From PMP191F sp047602185 (lineage in GTDB: Bacteria > Bacteroidota > Bacteroidia > Chitinophagales > Chitinophagaceae), in the NCBI GenBank assembly GCA_047602185.1, contig JASGHY010000001.1, positions 1,178,001 to 1,242,000 on the forward strand: a stretch of DNA of 64,000 bases, given 5' to 3'. Below the pieces are notes generated by a model. That model had not been told where the DNA came from, ran no database searches, and saw nothing but the letters and a program-made list of their open reading frames with translations. Of the stretch, positions 36,440 through 45,522 are shown piece by piece (positions within the stretch are counted from its first letter, which is position 1; every line of letters starts with the position of its first letter). Position numbers and translations under genes: made by a program.

Positions 36440-38473
36440 ATGCTGGGATTACGAAAAACGAAAAAGCCGGATATCATTGAAGAACTGACGGTAAAGGAAC
36501 AGGTTTTGTCTGTTGCTGACCGCCGCAGAGGACTGGATTTTCTTGTAGCCTTCTTTTCACGCATCCGCCCCGGTTCAAGAAAGGGTACGGGCAATGCTAC
36601 TCAAAACCTGCAGCGTGAACTGGCCTCGCTTTACCAGGATTCACTATTGCTTAAAAATCTGCAACACTCTTTCCTGTCGCAGCTTATCAATACCAACCTT
36701 ACTTCGGTCATTACAGAAAGCGGCATTCCGCTCTCGCGTAATTTCTGGCAGGAGTTCTCAGCAAGATTAAAACACAAGGTATTGCCTCCCTTGCTGGATG
36801 AAAATGATTTCCTGTATGTAGTACATCGTATCTTTTTTCGCAAAACAGATTATGAGTGGGTAGAGACCATTCCCCGCGAAATATGGATTGAGTTTTTTGA
36901 ACGTATTGGTTTCTCTTTCAGGGTTACAGATCCAAGAGTGCAAAAGCAATTGCTGCAGTCTCTGAAAGTGCTTTCTTTCCAGGTAGCACAGCTTGGTCTT
37001 GAAAAAGAGATCGTCAACTACCTCAAAAAAGAGCAGCAGAATAATAACCCGCTGGTATTGCAGAGCTATCTCGTGCGCGATCTTGAACAGATGCTTGAAA
37101 TAGGAGCCGAAACGCATGATATAAGCTCTTTGTCTGCGGGGATAAAGGTAGTGGTAGCGCAATGCTATAACTGTATCAGTTATATCCGTGAAAGGCATAC
37201 AGAGCGTGGCGCCAGTCTTAACCAGACCTACCTGCTGATCTTACTCGCCAACAGGCTCCAGAGGATGGAGATCCTGCTCGACCTGCTTGACTATGACCAT
37301 CATTTTGATACGGGCAGGTTTGTTGATTTTTTCCGGCTGGTAGTACGCAATGAGAACCGTAAGAACAGTGTGCGCGAGTTTGTATCGCAGAGTACCGGTT
37401 ATCTTGCTTACCAGATCGCAGAACATAAGGGGCAAAAAGGTGGTAAGTATATTACTTCTACCAGGGCAGAATACTGGTCGATGATGTGGAGCGCCATGTC
37501 AGGCGGCGCTATCGTATGCTTTGTAGCAGTGATCAAGAACCTGTTGTCTGTATTTCATGCACCTCCTTTCTGGCAGGGCTTTATGTATAGCGTTAACTAT
37601 AGCGTAGGGTTTGTGGCAATTGAAGAAACGCATTCAACACTCGCTACCAAGCAGCCTGCATTTACAGCCAGTGCTGTTGCCGGTTCGCTGGACGCACGTA
37701 AAAGTTCAGCGCATCCTAATCTATATAACCTGGTTGTTACCACTGCCAAAGTTTCCCGCAGCCAGTTTGCCTCGTTTGTCGGGAACCTTCTGATCGTTTT
37801 TCCCGGTACCTTTTTACTGGCATGGTTGTATCATTGGCTGGTTGGCAGTAAAATAGCCGAAGGTGAGGCGGCAGTATCACTTCTCAGAGACCAGCATCCC
37901 TGGCAAAGTTTATCTTTACTGTATGCCTGCAATACGGGTGTGTTCCTGTTCCTTAGCAGCATCATTGCAGGCTATGTTCAGAATAAGATCCAATATGCAC
38001 GCATTGCCGACCGCATGATGCGTCACCCGATCCTGAGAGCTTCATTTTCCGGTGAAAGGTTACAGAAAATGGCTCATTATATTGAACAACATGCCGGTTC
38101 TATTTTAGGTAATGTATCCTTAGGTTTTTTTCTTGGGATGGCATCCAGCATACAGAAGATCTTTGGTATTCCTTTCGATATCCGCCATATCACTATTTCT
38201 GCAGGTAATGTAGCCATTGGTGTGTATGGATTAGGTATTGAGAATATCAACCCCGTATTCCTGGGAACTGTTATTCTCGGTGTACTGGCTATTGGGTTCA
38301 TGAATTTCCTGGTAAGCTTTGCACTGGCATTTGGCGTAGCTGTGAGATCCAGAGGGGTTAAATTCAAAGAATACAGGGAGTTCCTGACGTTGTTGTGGCG
38401 TTATTTTAAGAAATACCCGCTGGACTTTATCCGTCCGCGTAAACGCCTGATAACAGAAGGAGAGCCTGCATAA
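36440..38473 (+). CDS. Gcr-type 'site-specific recombinase' family membrane protein
   Basis: A 677-residue protein of the SpecificRecomb (Gcr) family. The N-terminal about 330 residues are soluble and helical; the C-terminal half has several transmembrane helices (AMSGGAIVCFVAVIKNLL, FVGNLLIVFPGTFLLAWLYHWL, LSLLYACNTGVFLFLSSIIAGY, FLGTVILGVLAIGFMNFLVS). The signature FVAIEETHSTLATKQPAFTASAVAGSLD is the most conserved part. The recombinase name comes from an old gonococcal complementation result, and a multi-pass membrane protein is an unlikely recombinase; no catalytic Tyr or Ser motif is visible. It lies between hutI and hutG, 41 bases from each. Confidence 0.82.
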   Translation: MLGLRKTKKPDIIEELTVKEQVLSVADRRRGLDFLVAFFSRIRPGSRKGTGNATQNLQRELASLYQDSLLLKNLQHSFLSQLINTNLTSVITESGIPLSRNFWQEFSARLKHKVLPPLLDENDFLYVVHRIFFRKTDYEWVETIPREIWIEFFERIGFSFRVTDPRVQKQLLQSLKVLSFQVAQLGLEKEIVNYLKKEQQNNNPLVLQSYLVRDLEQMLEIGAETHDISSLSAGIKVVVAQCYNCISYIRERHTERGASLNQTYLLILLANRLQRMEILLDLLDYDHHFDTGRFVDFFRLVVRNENRKNSVREFVSQSTGYLAYQIAEHKGQKGGKYITSTRAEYWSMMWSAMSGGAIVCFVAVIKNLLSVFHAPPFWQGFMYSVNYSVGFVAIEETHSTLATKQPAFTASAVAGSLDARKSSAHPNLYNLVVTTAKVSRSQFASFVGNLLIVFPGTFLLAWLYHWLVGSKIAEGEAAVSLLRDQHPWQSLSLLYACNTGVFLFLSSIIAGYVQNKIQYARIADRMMRHPILRASFSGERLQKMAHYIEQHAGSILGNVSLGFFLGMASSIQKIFGIPFDIRHITISAGNVAIGVYGLGIENINPVFLGTVILGVLAIGFMNFLVSFALAFGVAVRSRGVKFKEYREFLTLLWRYFKKYPLDFIRPRKRLITEGEPA

Positions 38474-38514
38474 ACAATATTCTATATCACCTTTTAATAA
38501 AAAACGATAGCTGT

Positions 38515-39567
38515 ATGAAGCATTTCAAAGTTTACGACAAACAGGATGTGTTATCCTACACCCGCATAAGAAAGTTTGAAACCAAACTAGGGGAATGCAT
38601 ACAGATAGCTGCTGATAAAAAGAATATAGAAGAGTCTATAAAGCAATCTGCCGCGCCTTTTGTGTTACTGGGTATACCGGAAGATCTTGGTGTGCGTGCC
38701 AATTATGGAGTAGGAGGGGCAGATACGGCCTGGACATCTTTTCTCGGTGCCTTCCTCAACATTCAAAGCAATGATTTTCTCACCGGGGATGAAATATTAT
38801 TGCTGGGCCATTTTGATTTCATTGATGCGCAACCGCTCATTGAACAGAATGCCAGCAGTTATGATGAACAGATCGATGCTTACCGCCATGCCGTTACCAT
38901 GATCGATGAAGCAGTAGAGGAGATCGTAAAGCTGATCACTGTCAATCATAAGATCCCTATTGTGATCGGTGGCGGACATAATAATTCATATCCATTGCTC
39001 AAAGGTGTTGCCAAAGGATTAAATAAAGCAGGCCTGATACCGCTGGCACAAATGAACAGCATCAACCTGGATGCGCATGCTGATTTTCGTCCTGTAGAAG
39101 GGCGCCACAGTGGTAATGGATTCCGCTATGCGGAAGAGGATGGTTACCTGGAGAAATATTGTATTGTAGGCTTACATGAAAACTATCTTCCTCAGAATGT
39201 GTGGCTCGATATTGTGAACAATCCTTTCCTCGACTTCATTACTTATGAAGATATTTTCATCCGCGAAAAGCGCAACTTTATACAGGCGGTAGCACACGCC
39301 GTAGGGTTTACAGACGATAACTATACGGGCATTGAACTTGACCTGGATTGTATTCAGAATACGCTGGCCAGTGCTGTTACCCCTTCGGGTGTCTCTCCCT
39401 TACATGCACGTCAATATGTAACATTTACTGCTGCCAACGCTAAAGTAGCTTACCTGCATATCTGTGAAGGTGCTTCTTTATTAGCAGATGGAAGAACCTC
39501 CGCCACCACCGGTAAACTCATCAGCTATTTGGTAAGTGATTTTATTAAAGCAAAAGAGGAAGCCTAA
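38515..39567 (+). CDS. hutG: Formimidoylglutamase-like arginase-family hydrolase
   Basis: A 350-residue ureohydrolase. Manganese-binding motifs of the arginase fold: IVIGGGHNNSYPLL, NLDAHADFRPVEG and IELDLDCIQ. The context (hutI two genes upstream, hutHU 18 kb away) indicates formiminoglutamate as substrate, giving glutamate and formamide; arginase or agmatinase activity is the alternative. It is the last gene of the hutI-Gcr-hutG run. Array J starts eight bases after its stop. Confidence 0.88.
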   Translation: MKHFKVYDKQDVLSYTRIRKFETKLGECIQIAADKKNIEESIKQSAAPFVLLGIPEDLGVRANYGVGGADTAWTSFLGAFLNIQSNDFLTGDEILLLGHFDFIDAQPLIEQNASSYDEQIDAYRHAVTMIDEAVEEIVKLITVNHKIPIVIGGGHNNSYPLLKGVAKGLNKAGLIPLAQMNSINLDAHADFRPVEGRHSGNGFRYAEEDGYLEKYCIVGLHENYLPQNVWLDIVNNPFLDFITYEDIFIREKRNFIQAVAHAVGFTDDNYTGIELDLDCIQNTLASAVTPSGVSPLHARQYVTFTAANAKVAYLHICEGASLLADGRTSATTGKLISYLVSDFIKAKEEA

Positions 39568-39574
39568 TGAATAC

Positions 39575-39917
39575 AGTTTCGGGTGTCGGGTTTGGAGTTT
39601 TGGGTTGTGAAATCGTGAATCGGCAGACGGCAATCGGCAAAGCCCGTTTCGGGATTTCTGATTTTGGGATGTAGGGATTTTGTGATTGGATACAAGATGC
39701 CGGATATTGGATTTGAGATTTTGCGTTTGATATTTGAAATTAGAGCAACTACAAATTGCCAACTTGTATTCCTGGTGGCTCATATTCACTATTGACCATT
39801 GACTATTCACTGGTTTAACTGCAAATTGCCAACTGCCAACTTGTATTCGCGTTAGGCGTTGAGCGTTTCGCGTTAAGCTGTATTCCACTTACAACCTATA
39901 ACTTACAACTTACAACT
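39575..39917. repeat. Heptad-word array J (49 units)
   Basis: Forty-nine heptads (343 bp, the same length as array A) fill the convergent gap and end one base before the patatin stop codon. Chains: AGTTTCG/GGTGTCG/GGTTTGG/AGTTTTG/GGTTGTG from 39575; GAATCGG/CAGACGG/CAATCGG from 39617; TTCACTA/TTGACCA/TTGACTA/TTCACTG from 39785; CGCGTTA/GGCGTTG/AGCGTTT/CGCGTTA from 39848; TACAACC/TATAACT/TACAACT/TACAACT from 39890. The register was verified at both ends. Confidence 0.8.
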
Positions 39918-39918
39918 C

Positions 39919-42153
39919 TTAAAACGGTATTCCCAGATTAATATACGACTGCAGCTTCCTCGTCTGGTCACAATACATGGCGCTGATCTCCAACGGGCCT
40001 AATGCGAAATTGTAGGCAAAGGTTAAGGCATAGCCAGAGTAAAAGCCTTCATTTTTAAAGAAGTTACTGGTGTTCACAAAATTCGTCATCAGTGCATTTG
40101 CTTTGGCTGTCAGGTAAATGTTGTTGAAGATCTGTGTACGCAGGCCGCATTGCAGCATCAGTACGTTTGTGGTAAACAAAGAACCTTCGGGCAAGCCTGC
40201 AAAAGTGATCTGGTTGCGGAATGTTTTTGTAAGGCCACCCACAATAAATTCGTTCAGGAAATTGTCTTTATAATGCAGGTTCATACCTCCCTGGGCTGTC
40301 AGCAACAGGGTACTGCGCCGCCAGAGGGGTGTATAGCTGTCCACATCCAGCGCCGCGTGCATATAGGCGTTTTTATCAACAGTAAGGGAGTCGGAAAGAG
40401 GGGTGCCTGATACCATAATGGTAACATCGGGATGCTGACGAGAAACAGCGCCGGCCTCTACATGCAGTTTTACGCCCCGTTTAGGGAAAATGGCTTTGTC
40501 CAGCGAATTGTGATCAAAAAAGCCATAATAAGTATTGAAGTAGTTATTGCCTTTTAGTTCTACGAGGGCTGAAATACTGGGTACATAGCGTCCCCATTCA
40601 AACCTGTGGCCGGCACCAATGGTGTTGGTTCTTTTCATAGAGAACTGAAGGCGTTCTCCGAATTTAAAATACCCCTGGTTGTAAAGGCCTATCTGTTTGG
40701 CTGATTCGTAAAAAGGGATATCAAGATCGTCAAACTGTGTTTCCAGTAGTAACGCAAAGTTTTTACGGCGGCCCAGGTATTGAAGATGTTCGCCACGTAT
40801 GCGGAAGCTTTCTCCGAGATTAATAGATACCAGGCTTCTTGAGTTGGTAACAAAGAAATTGCGGATAGTAAAGTTGCCCACCAGCCCTACGCCAAGAAAA
40901 CGGTTATAGTGCAGGCCCAGTTTTGCGTAGGCAAACGGGCTTTCTGCTACATCAAATATTATCTTAACAGAACCATCTTCCTGCTCTACCAGCGAATACA
41001 CGATCCGGCGGTAATAGCGGGTACCGTAGGCCTGGCGTACCATGTTGGCCAGTTGACTGGCATTATAATACCGGCCTGTTTCCAGGTTCAGCGTATGTAC
41101 AAAGAAAGAAGCAGAGGTTCTATCGACCCCGTTTACTTCATACGAACTGATCTTTACTTTATCAACCTGTGGTAATGCTTTCACTGCTGTAGTATCGGGG
41201 CCATAAAGCGCGTTTAAAGAGTCTGCAACACGTTTAAATGCAGGATAGAGCTTGCGCCCTTCTTCCAGTCCCAGTTCCAGTATGCTGTTGGCATCTGCAA
41301 AGCTCCCCATATTAAACTTCTCCAGGTTAAGGGGGATATACATATCGCACTGGGGGATCTCTTTCTTATTATCCTCTGCCTCTCTGAAAAATGCTACCTG
41401 CAACAGGATCTGCAGGGCATTCCGTACTTTTTCTGAAGGAAGTAACCCGGCTGCCACATTACTGCCTATTACATAATTGGCGCCCATTTCCCGTACATCA
41501 CGCACCGGGAAATTGCGGACAAGGCCACCATCGATCAGTTTTTTGTCGTTGATCTCAACGGCGGTAAATACCGAGGGAATGGCCATGCTGGAGCGTATGG
41601 CTGAAATTATTTCACCATCCTTCAGCACCACAGCCTCGCCTGTACCCACATCCGTTCCTATGCAACGGAAGGGAATACTGAATTTGGAAAAATCTTTCTG
41701 GTTATAGACGGGGAAAAACAGTTCGGAGAATTTGAGCCATAATTCCTGTCCCTCCAGTACACCCATTGGAAGCCGGAAATTGTGATTGACCCAGGGTAGC
41801 TCTATTACATATTTGGAATATTCGTCCTTTTCTTCCATGAAAATGCTTCGCAGGGACGATTGGTTGGTCAGCAGCAGATCCCAGTCGATGGTATGAACGA
41901 TCTTTTCGATGGAGTCTGCCTTATAGCCCACGGCATACATTGCGCCGATAATACTGCCCATGCTGGTACCTGTAATATAGTCGATCTTCAGTCCTGCAGA
42001 GTCTATAGCCTTCAGGATACCGATATGCGCCAGGCCTTTGGCTCCGCCTCCGCTCAGTGTAAGTCCTATTTTGGGACGGTGTTTGGTGGCTGGTTGGGCC
42101 CGCAGGTGCTGGAAGGCCAGTAGTATGATCAACAGGTAACAAATCCGGTGCAT
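39919..42153 (-). CDS. Patatin-like phospholipase with BamA-like domain
   Basis: A protein of about 744 residues from the ATG at 42153; an upstream GTG at 42189 would add 12 charged residues before the signal peptide and is less likely. Signal peptide ICYLLIILLAFQHLRAQ, then the patatin domain with GGGAKGLAHIG (oxyanion hole), GTSMGS (nucleophile Ser) and the DGG of the Ser-Asp dyad (LIDGGLVRNFPV). A POTRA-like part and a C-terminal 16-strand surface-antigen-type barrel follow, ending in Phe. This is the PlpD-like arrangement with the lipase delivered through its own barrel. Confidence 0.92.
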   Translation of the reverse strand: MHRICYLLIILLAFQHLRAQPATKHRPKIGLTLSGGGAKGLAHIGILKAIDSAGLKIDYITGTSMGSIIGAMYAVGYKADSIEKIVHTIDWDLLLTNQSSLRSIFMEEKDEYSKYVIELPWVNHNFRLPMGVLEGQELWLKFSELFFPVYNQKDFSKFSIPFRCIGTDVGTGEAVVLKDGEIISAIRSSMAIPSVFTAVEINDKKLIDGGLVRNFPVRDVREMGANYVIGSNVAAGLLPSEKVRNALQILLQVAFFREAEDNKKEIPQCDMYIPLNLEKFNMGSFADANSILELGLEEGRKLYPAFKRVADSLNALYGPDTTAVKALPQVDKVKISSYEVNGVDRTSASFFVHTLNLETGRYYNASQLANMVRQAYGTRYYRRIVYSLVEQEDGSVKIIFDVAESPFAYAKLGLHYNRFLGVGLVGNFTIRNFFVTNSRSLVSINLGESFRIRGEHLQYLGRRKNFALLLETQFDDLDIPFYESAKQIGLYNQGYFKFGERLQFSMKRTNTIGAGHRFEWGRYVPSISALVELKGNNYFNTYYGFFDHNSLDKAIFPKRGVKLHVEAGAVSRQHPDVTIMVSGTPLSDSLTVDKNAYMHAALDVDSYTPLWRRSTLLLTAQGGMNLHYKDNFLNEFIVGGLTKTFRNQITFAGLPEGSLFTTNVLMLQCGLRTQIFNNIYLTAKANALMTNFVNTSNFFKNEGFYSGYALTFAYNFALGPLEISAMYCDQTRKLQSYINLGIPF

Positions 42154-42337
42154 AGGCAGTTTCTTCTTAGGTAGATCCGATTCGGACACAAATTAATAAT
42201 GATTTGCATATCCCCGCAATTGAAAATTTGTTAACTTTTATTTTGCATAGGGGTATTTTTCATAGTAATGTTATACTCACAAAGCACAGATAACGCATTG
42301 TTTACATTTTTTCACGATTCAGTTACAGCGATTTTAA

Positions 42338-42345
42338 TATTTTTG
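42338..42345 (+). promoter_or_regulatory. Candidate -7 box of the metal-efflux locus
   Basis: TATTTTTG matches TAnnTTTG. Its end is seven bases before the TTG at 42352, so transcription may begin at or next to the start codon. Confidence 0.45.
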
Positions 42346-42351
42346 TAAAGA

Positions 42352-42741
42352 TTGAAGCGAATTTTATTCATATTAGTGGCATTTAGTATTCTCAATCAGA
42401 GTATTGACCTCGATTACATTACTCTGATGTACCAGCATGTTCGCTCTTCTGCCGCCCCCGGTTATGATGATATAGATTCTATTACTGAGTTGTTGATTGA
42501 GTCTATTGTGGGTGAAGATGATTATATGCCGGAAGATTATCATGACGATAATGGTAATGCACAACACAACGGCATCATCAAATATGCCTGGAGCCCGCTT
42601 ATTTACCATACAGATAAAGATGTAGCAGTGGCTGAACGGGATGATGATAATAATTCACGCCCGGGATATTCCAACCCTGATAACTATACCTGTAAAGGTT
42701 ACATACACATCATTTCTCCTCCTCCGGATATGACAGCATAA
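42352..42741 (+). CDS. Small exported acidic protein ahead of the Czc genes
   Basis: A 129-residue protein beginning at a TTG (KRILFILVAFSILNQSIDLDY); no ATG is available nearby. The hydrophobic start suggests export or anchoring. The mature part is very acidic, with runs such as GEDDYMPEDYHDDNG and ERDDDNNSRP and several His residues, which would suit metal binding. It precedes a CzcCBA-type operon by about 270 bases in the same direction. I do not recognise a named family, and a role as a periplasmic metal-binding helper is inference. Confidence 0.6.
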   Translation: MKRILFILVAFSILNQSIDLDYITLMYQHVRSSAAPGYDDIDSITELLIESIVGEDDYMPEDYHDDNGNAQHNGIIKYAWSPLIYHTDKDVAVAERDDDNNSRPGYSNPDNYTCKGYIHIISPPPDMTA

Positions 42742-43012
42742 CCCTGTTACCATTTCTGCGGTATGGGCAATGGGAAGCTTTCATGGCGGAGACTTTATTT
42801 TCTAAGGTCTGATTATAGCCTGTTAGCACCCATCATCTGGCCCTGGCCGCCAACCCTTATTTTTTATTCAACTTGTTTGCCAGGCATACCTGTGGGTAAC
42901 TGTACAGTTCAACAACTGCTATGGTTACTGCGGGAAGCAGGTGGTATTACTATTACCATACTGCACCGGCAACAGGGGTCTGGGTGAGACAAACCGACTA
43001 TTTTTCAAAACA

Positions 43013-44308
43013 ATGGTTTATATGAGCAGAGCAAAAACGCTGTTCAGGTTTTGTGCAGGTGTTCTTGTGGTTGTGTTCACCGGAAACGGTGTGCATGCGC
43101 AGGACTCTTTGCGTATTACCCTGCAACAGGCCGAAGAACAGTTTTTACAGAAGAACCTTTCGTTGCTGGCAGAAAAATACAATATCGACATTGCCAGGGC
43201 AGAGGCCATACAGGCAAGGCTGTATGATAATCCTACCATTTCAGTCAGTGCAAACCTTTACGATCCTGAACACAAAAAAGTATTTAACGTAAGCAGCCAG
43301 AACGGGCAGTATGATATTGCCCTTACACAGGTAATACAGCTGGCCGGCAAGCGCAACAAACAGGTAAAACTTGCCGAAACGGGCGCTGCCATGGCAGAGA
43401 ACCGTTTCTTCGACCTGCTGCGTACCTTACGGCTTACGCTGCGCAGTGATTTTTATGAAGCCTATTTCCTGCAGCATTCAATAGATGCTTACCAGTTGCA
43501 GATCAGTTCGCTGGAAAAGCTGGCAGAAACTTACCAGGAACTGCAAACCAAAGGTGTAGTAACCCTTAAAGACGCCGTACGTATTAAATCAATGCTGTAC
43601 AACCTGCGTGCAGAGCGCACTGCCCTGCAAAACAATATGCATGATGTACAGGCAGAGATGCAATTATTACTGCAAAATAACCAGGCATGGTTCATTCCCG
43701 TCACGGATGTGCCCGTTGGGAGTTTACCACTGCTGAAAAATATAGCACTGCGCGATCTGATCGATACAGCTTACAGCAACCGGGCAGACCTGAAAATGGC
43801 GCAGAACAATCTTACCTACAACCAGCAAAATCTTCAGTTACAGAAAGCACTCGCTGTACCCAACCTTACACTGGGTGCAGAATTTGATAAAAGGGGCAGC
43901 TTTGTTGACAATGCCACCTTCCTCACCGTAGCAATGGATCTGCCATTCTTCAACAGGAACCAGGGCAACATCAAAGGAGCGAAAAGCGGTATTGAACAAA
44001 GCAAAATATTGCTGCAGCAACAAACTACCACAGTAGAGAATGAAGTACAGACTGCATGGAACAAAGTATTGAACACTGATAAAGTGGTTTCCACTATTGA
44101 TTCTACTTTCCAGGGCGATTACAATAAGCTGTTGCAAAGTGTAACAGACAACTTCACAAAAAGAAATATCAGCCTGCTCGAATTCATTGACTTTTTTGAT
44201 TCCTACAAAGAAAACGTACTGCATACCAATGATATGCTGAACGACAGGATGCAGGCTATTGAAAGACTAAATTTTGCAGTCGGTAAAAATTACATACACA
44301 TTAACTGA
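43013..44308 (+). CDS. TolC-family outer membrane channel of a metal RND pump (CzcC-like)
   Basis: A protein of about 431 residues from the ATG at 43013 (a second ATG lies nine bases further on); the upstream open frame from 42941 looks non-coding. Signal peptide RFCAGVLVVVFTGNGVHAQ. Two OEP domains of long amphipathic helices (LQQAEEQFLQKNLSLLAEKYN; LRDLIDTAYSNRADLKMAQNN) and the FFNRNQGNIKGA loop are typical of CzcC/CusC. It forms the outer-membrane duct of the tripartite pump with the next two genes; it is six bases from the adaptor gene. Confidence 0.9.
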   Translation: MVYMSRAKTLFRFCAGVLVVVFTGNGVHAQDSLRITLQQAEEQFLQKNLSLLAEKYNIDIARAEAIQARLYDNPTISVSANLYDPEHKKVFNVSSQNGQYDIALTQVIQLAGKRNKQVKLAETGAAMAENRFFDLLRTLRLTLRSDFYEAYFLQHSIDAYQLQISSLEKLAETYQELQTKGVVTLKDAVRIKSMLYNLRAERTALQNNMHDVQAEMQLLLQNNQAWFIPVTDVPVGSLPLLKNIALRDLIDTAYSNRADLKMAQNNLTYNQQNLQLQKALAVPNLTLGAEFDKRGSFVDNATFLTVAMDLPFFNRNQGNIKGAKSGIEQSKILLQQQTTTVENEVQTAWNKVLNTDKVVSTIDSTFQGDYNKLLQSVTDNFTKRNISLLEFIDFFDSYKENVLHTNDMLNDRMQAIERLNFAVGKNYIHIN

Positions 44309-44314
44309 TTATAT

Positions 44315-45394
44315 ATGAAACTGGTTCCTTTATTATTTTTTGTATTGGGAGGCGCAGTGTTTTTATCAGCCTGCGGATCTGAATCAAAACCTCCTGTTAT
44401 TAATGAGAAAGCTCTTTTTGACAGCGTAGCCAAAAATGCACAGGTGGCTACTGTACAGGAAGAAGATGTGGTAGAACTGATAAAACTCAACGGTAAAATA
44501 GAACCCGATGAAGCAAAAGAGGCCAGGGTGTATTCGCTGGTGAGTGGTAAAATAGAAAAAGCAGCTGTAGAACTGGGCGATTTTGTACAGAAAGGACAGG
44601 TGCTGGCCCAACTGCAGAGTGTGGAAGTAGCTGGTATTACCAATGATCTGTCGCTGGCCGGTTCCAATGTGGAAATGGCTAAAAAAGCAATGGAAACACA
44701 AAAGGAGCTGTACGATGGCAACCTTGCTACTGAGCGTGATTACCTGAATGCTAAAATAGAATACAATAAAGCATTGTCCGAGTTGAACCGCGCAAAGTCA
44801 GTATCTGCTATTTCCGGAGGCAGCAGCGCTTCTTATCAATTAAAAGCGCCCATTACAGGTTATATCATCGAGAAGAATGTTACTAATAACTCCGAAGTAA
44901 GACAGGATAACAGCAATAACCTGTTTACTGTAGCAGATCTTTCCACTGTATGGATCATCGCTAATGTATATGAGTCTGATATTGCAGGCATCCACCTGGG
45001 TGACCCCGTGATCGTAAATACACTGGTAAATCCAGACAAAGAATATCCCGGTAAAATAGATAAGGTTTACAATGTACTTGACCCTGCTACACGTACCATG
45101 CGGGTGCGTATCAGCATGAATAATCCCAATGGCGAGTTAAAGCCTGAAATGTTTGCCCGTGTAAGGGTAAGGGGACAGGTTACCGGCCGTATGCTGGCAA
45201 TTCCTTCACAGGCCATTGTGCTGGACAACAGCAAACGCTATGTAGTGATCCGCAGTGGCGATTCACTGTCTATTAAACCTGTGGAGCTGGTAAAAAGAAT
45301 TGACAATAAGGCCTTCGTCAGAGGTTTAAATGCCGGCGAACAGGTAGTAACCAGTAACCAGGTGTTTTTGTTTGAAGCATTGAATGATCGTTAG
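44315..45394 (+). CDS. RND efflux periplasmic adaptor (CzcB-like lipoprotein)
   Basis: A 359-residue membrane-fusion protein with a lipobox (VFLSACGSES). Order: beta-barrel strand, lipoyl half-motif (YSLVSGKIEKAAVELGDFVQKGQVLAQL), alpha hairpin (about 105-155), second lipoyl half (YQLKAPITGYIIEKNV), barrel (TVWIIANVYESDIAGIHLGD) and a membrane-proximal domain. It links the TolC-like channel to the RND pump. Its stop codon (45392-45394) is the first part of heptad array K, which separates it from the pump gene. Confidence 0.92.
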   Translation: MKLVPLLFFVLGGAVFLSACGSESKPPVINEKALFDSVAKNAQVATVQEEDVVELIKLNGKIEPDEAKEARVYSLVSGKIEKAAVELGDFVQKGQVLAQLQSVEVAGITNDLSLAGSNVEMAKKAMETQKELYDGNLATERDYLNAKIEYNKALSELNRAKSVSAISGGSSASYQLKAPITGYIIEKNVTNNSEVRQDNSNNLFTVADLSTVWIIANVYESDIAGIHLGDPVIVNTLVNPDKEYPGKIDKVYNVLDPATRTMRVRISMNNPNGELKPEMFARVRVRGQVTGRMLAIPSQAIVLDNSKRYVVIRSGDSLSIKPVELVKRIDNKAFVRGLNAGEQVVTSNQVFLFEALNDR

Positions 45395-45510
45395 TCGTTA
45401 TAAGTTTTAGGTTATAAGTTATAGGTCGTTTCAGAGGAAACAGCATGAGTCAATAATAATCGCTCCTGTATTAGCCTATAGCTTAATACTTACAACCTAT
45501 AACCCAATCT
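45392..45510. repeat. Heptad-word array K (17 units) inside the efflux operon
   Basis: TATAAGT/TTTAGGT/TATAAGT/TATAGGT on the left and TTAATAC/TTACAAC/CTATAAC on the right. The right side is close to the reverse complement of the left, so the transcript could fold into an imperfect hairpin between the adaptor and pump genes. It is the only array inside an apparent operon. Confidence 0.68.
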
Positions 45511-45522
45511 TAAAAGAGAACC

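Noticed and set aside
36440..38473. Gcr gene as evidence of a mobile element or inversion system
   Set aside because: The protein is multi-pass membrane, lacks recombinase catalytic motifs and has no flanking inverted repeats or att-like sites that I could find.
42763..42987. Rightward frame between the acidic protein and the TolC-like gene
   Set aside because: No family-like sequence, tryptophan- and cysteine-rich odd composition and overlap with the upstream region of the next gene; probably untranslated.
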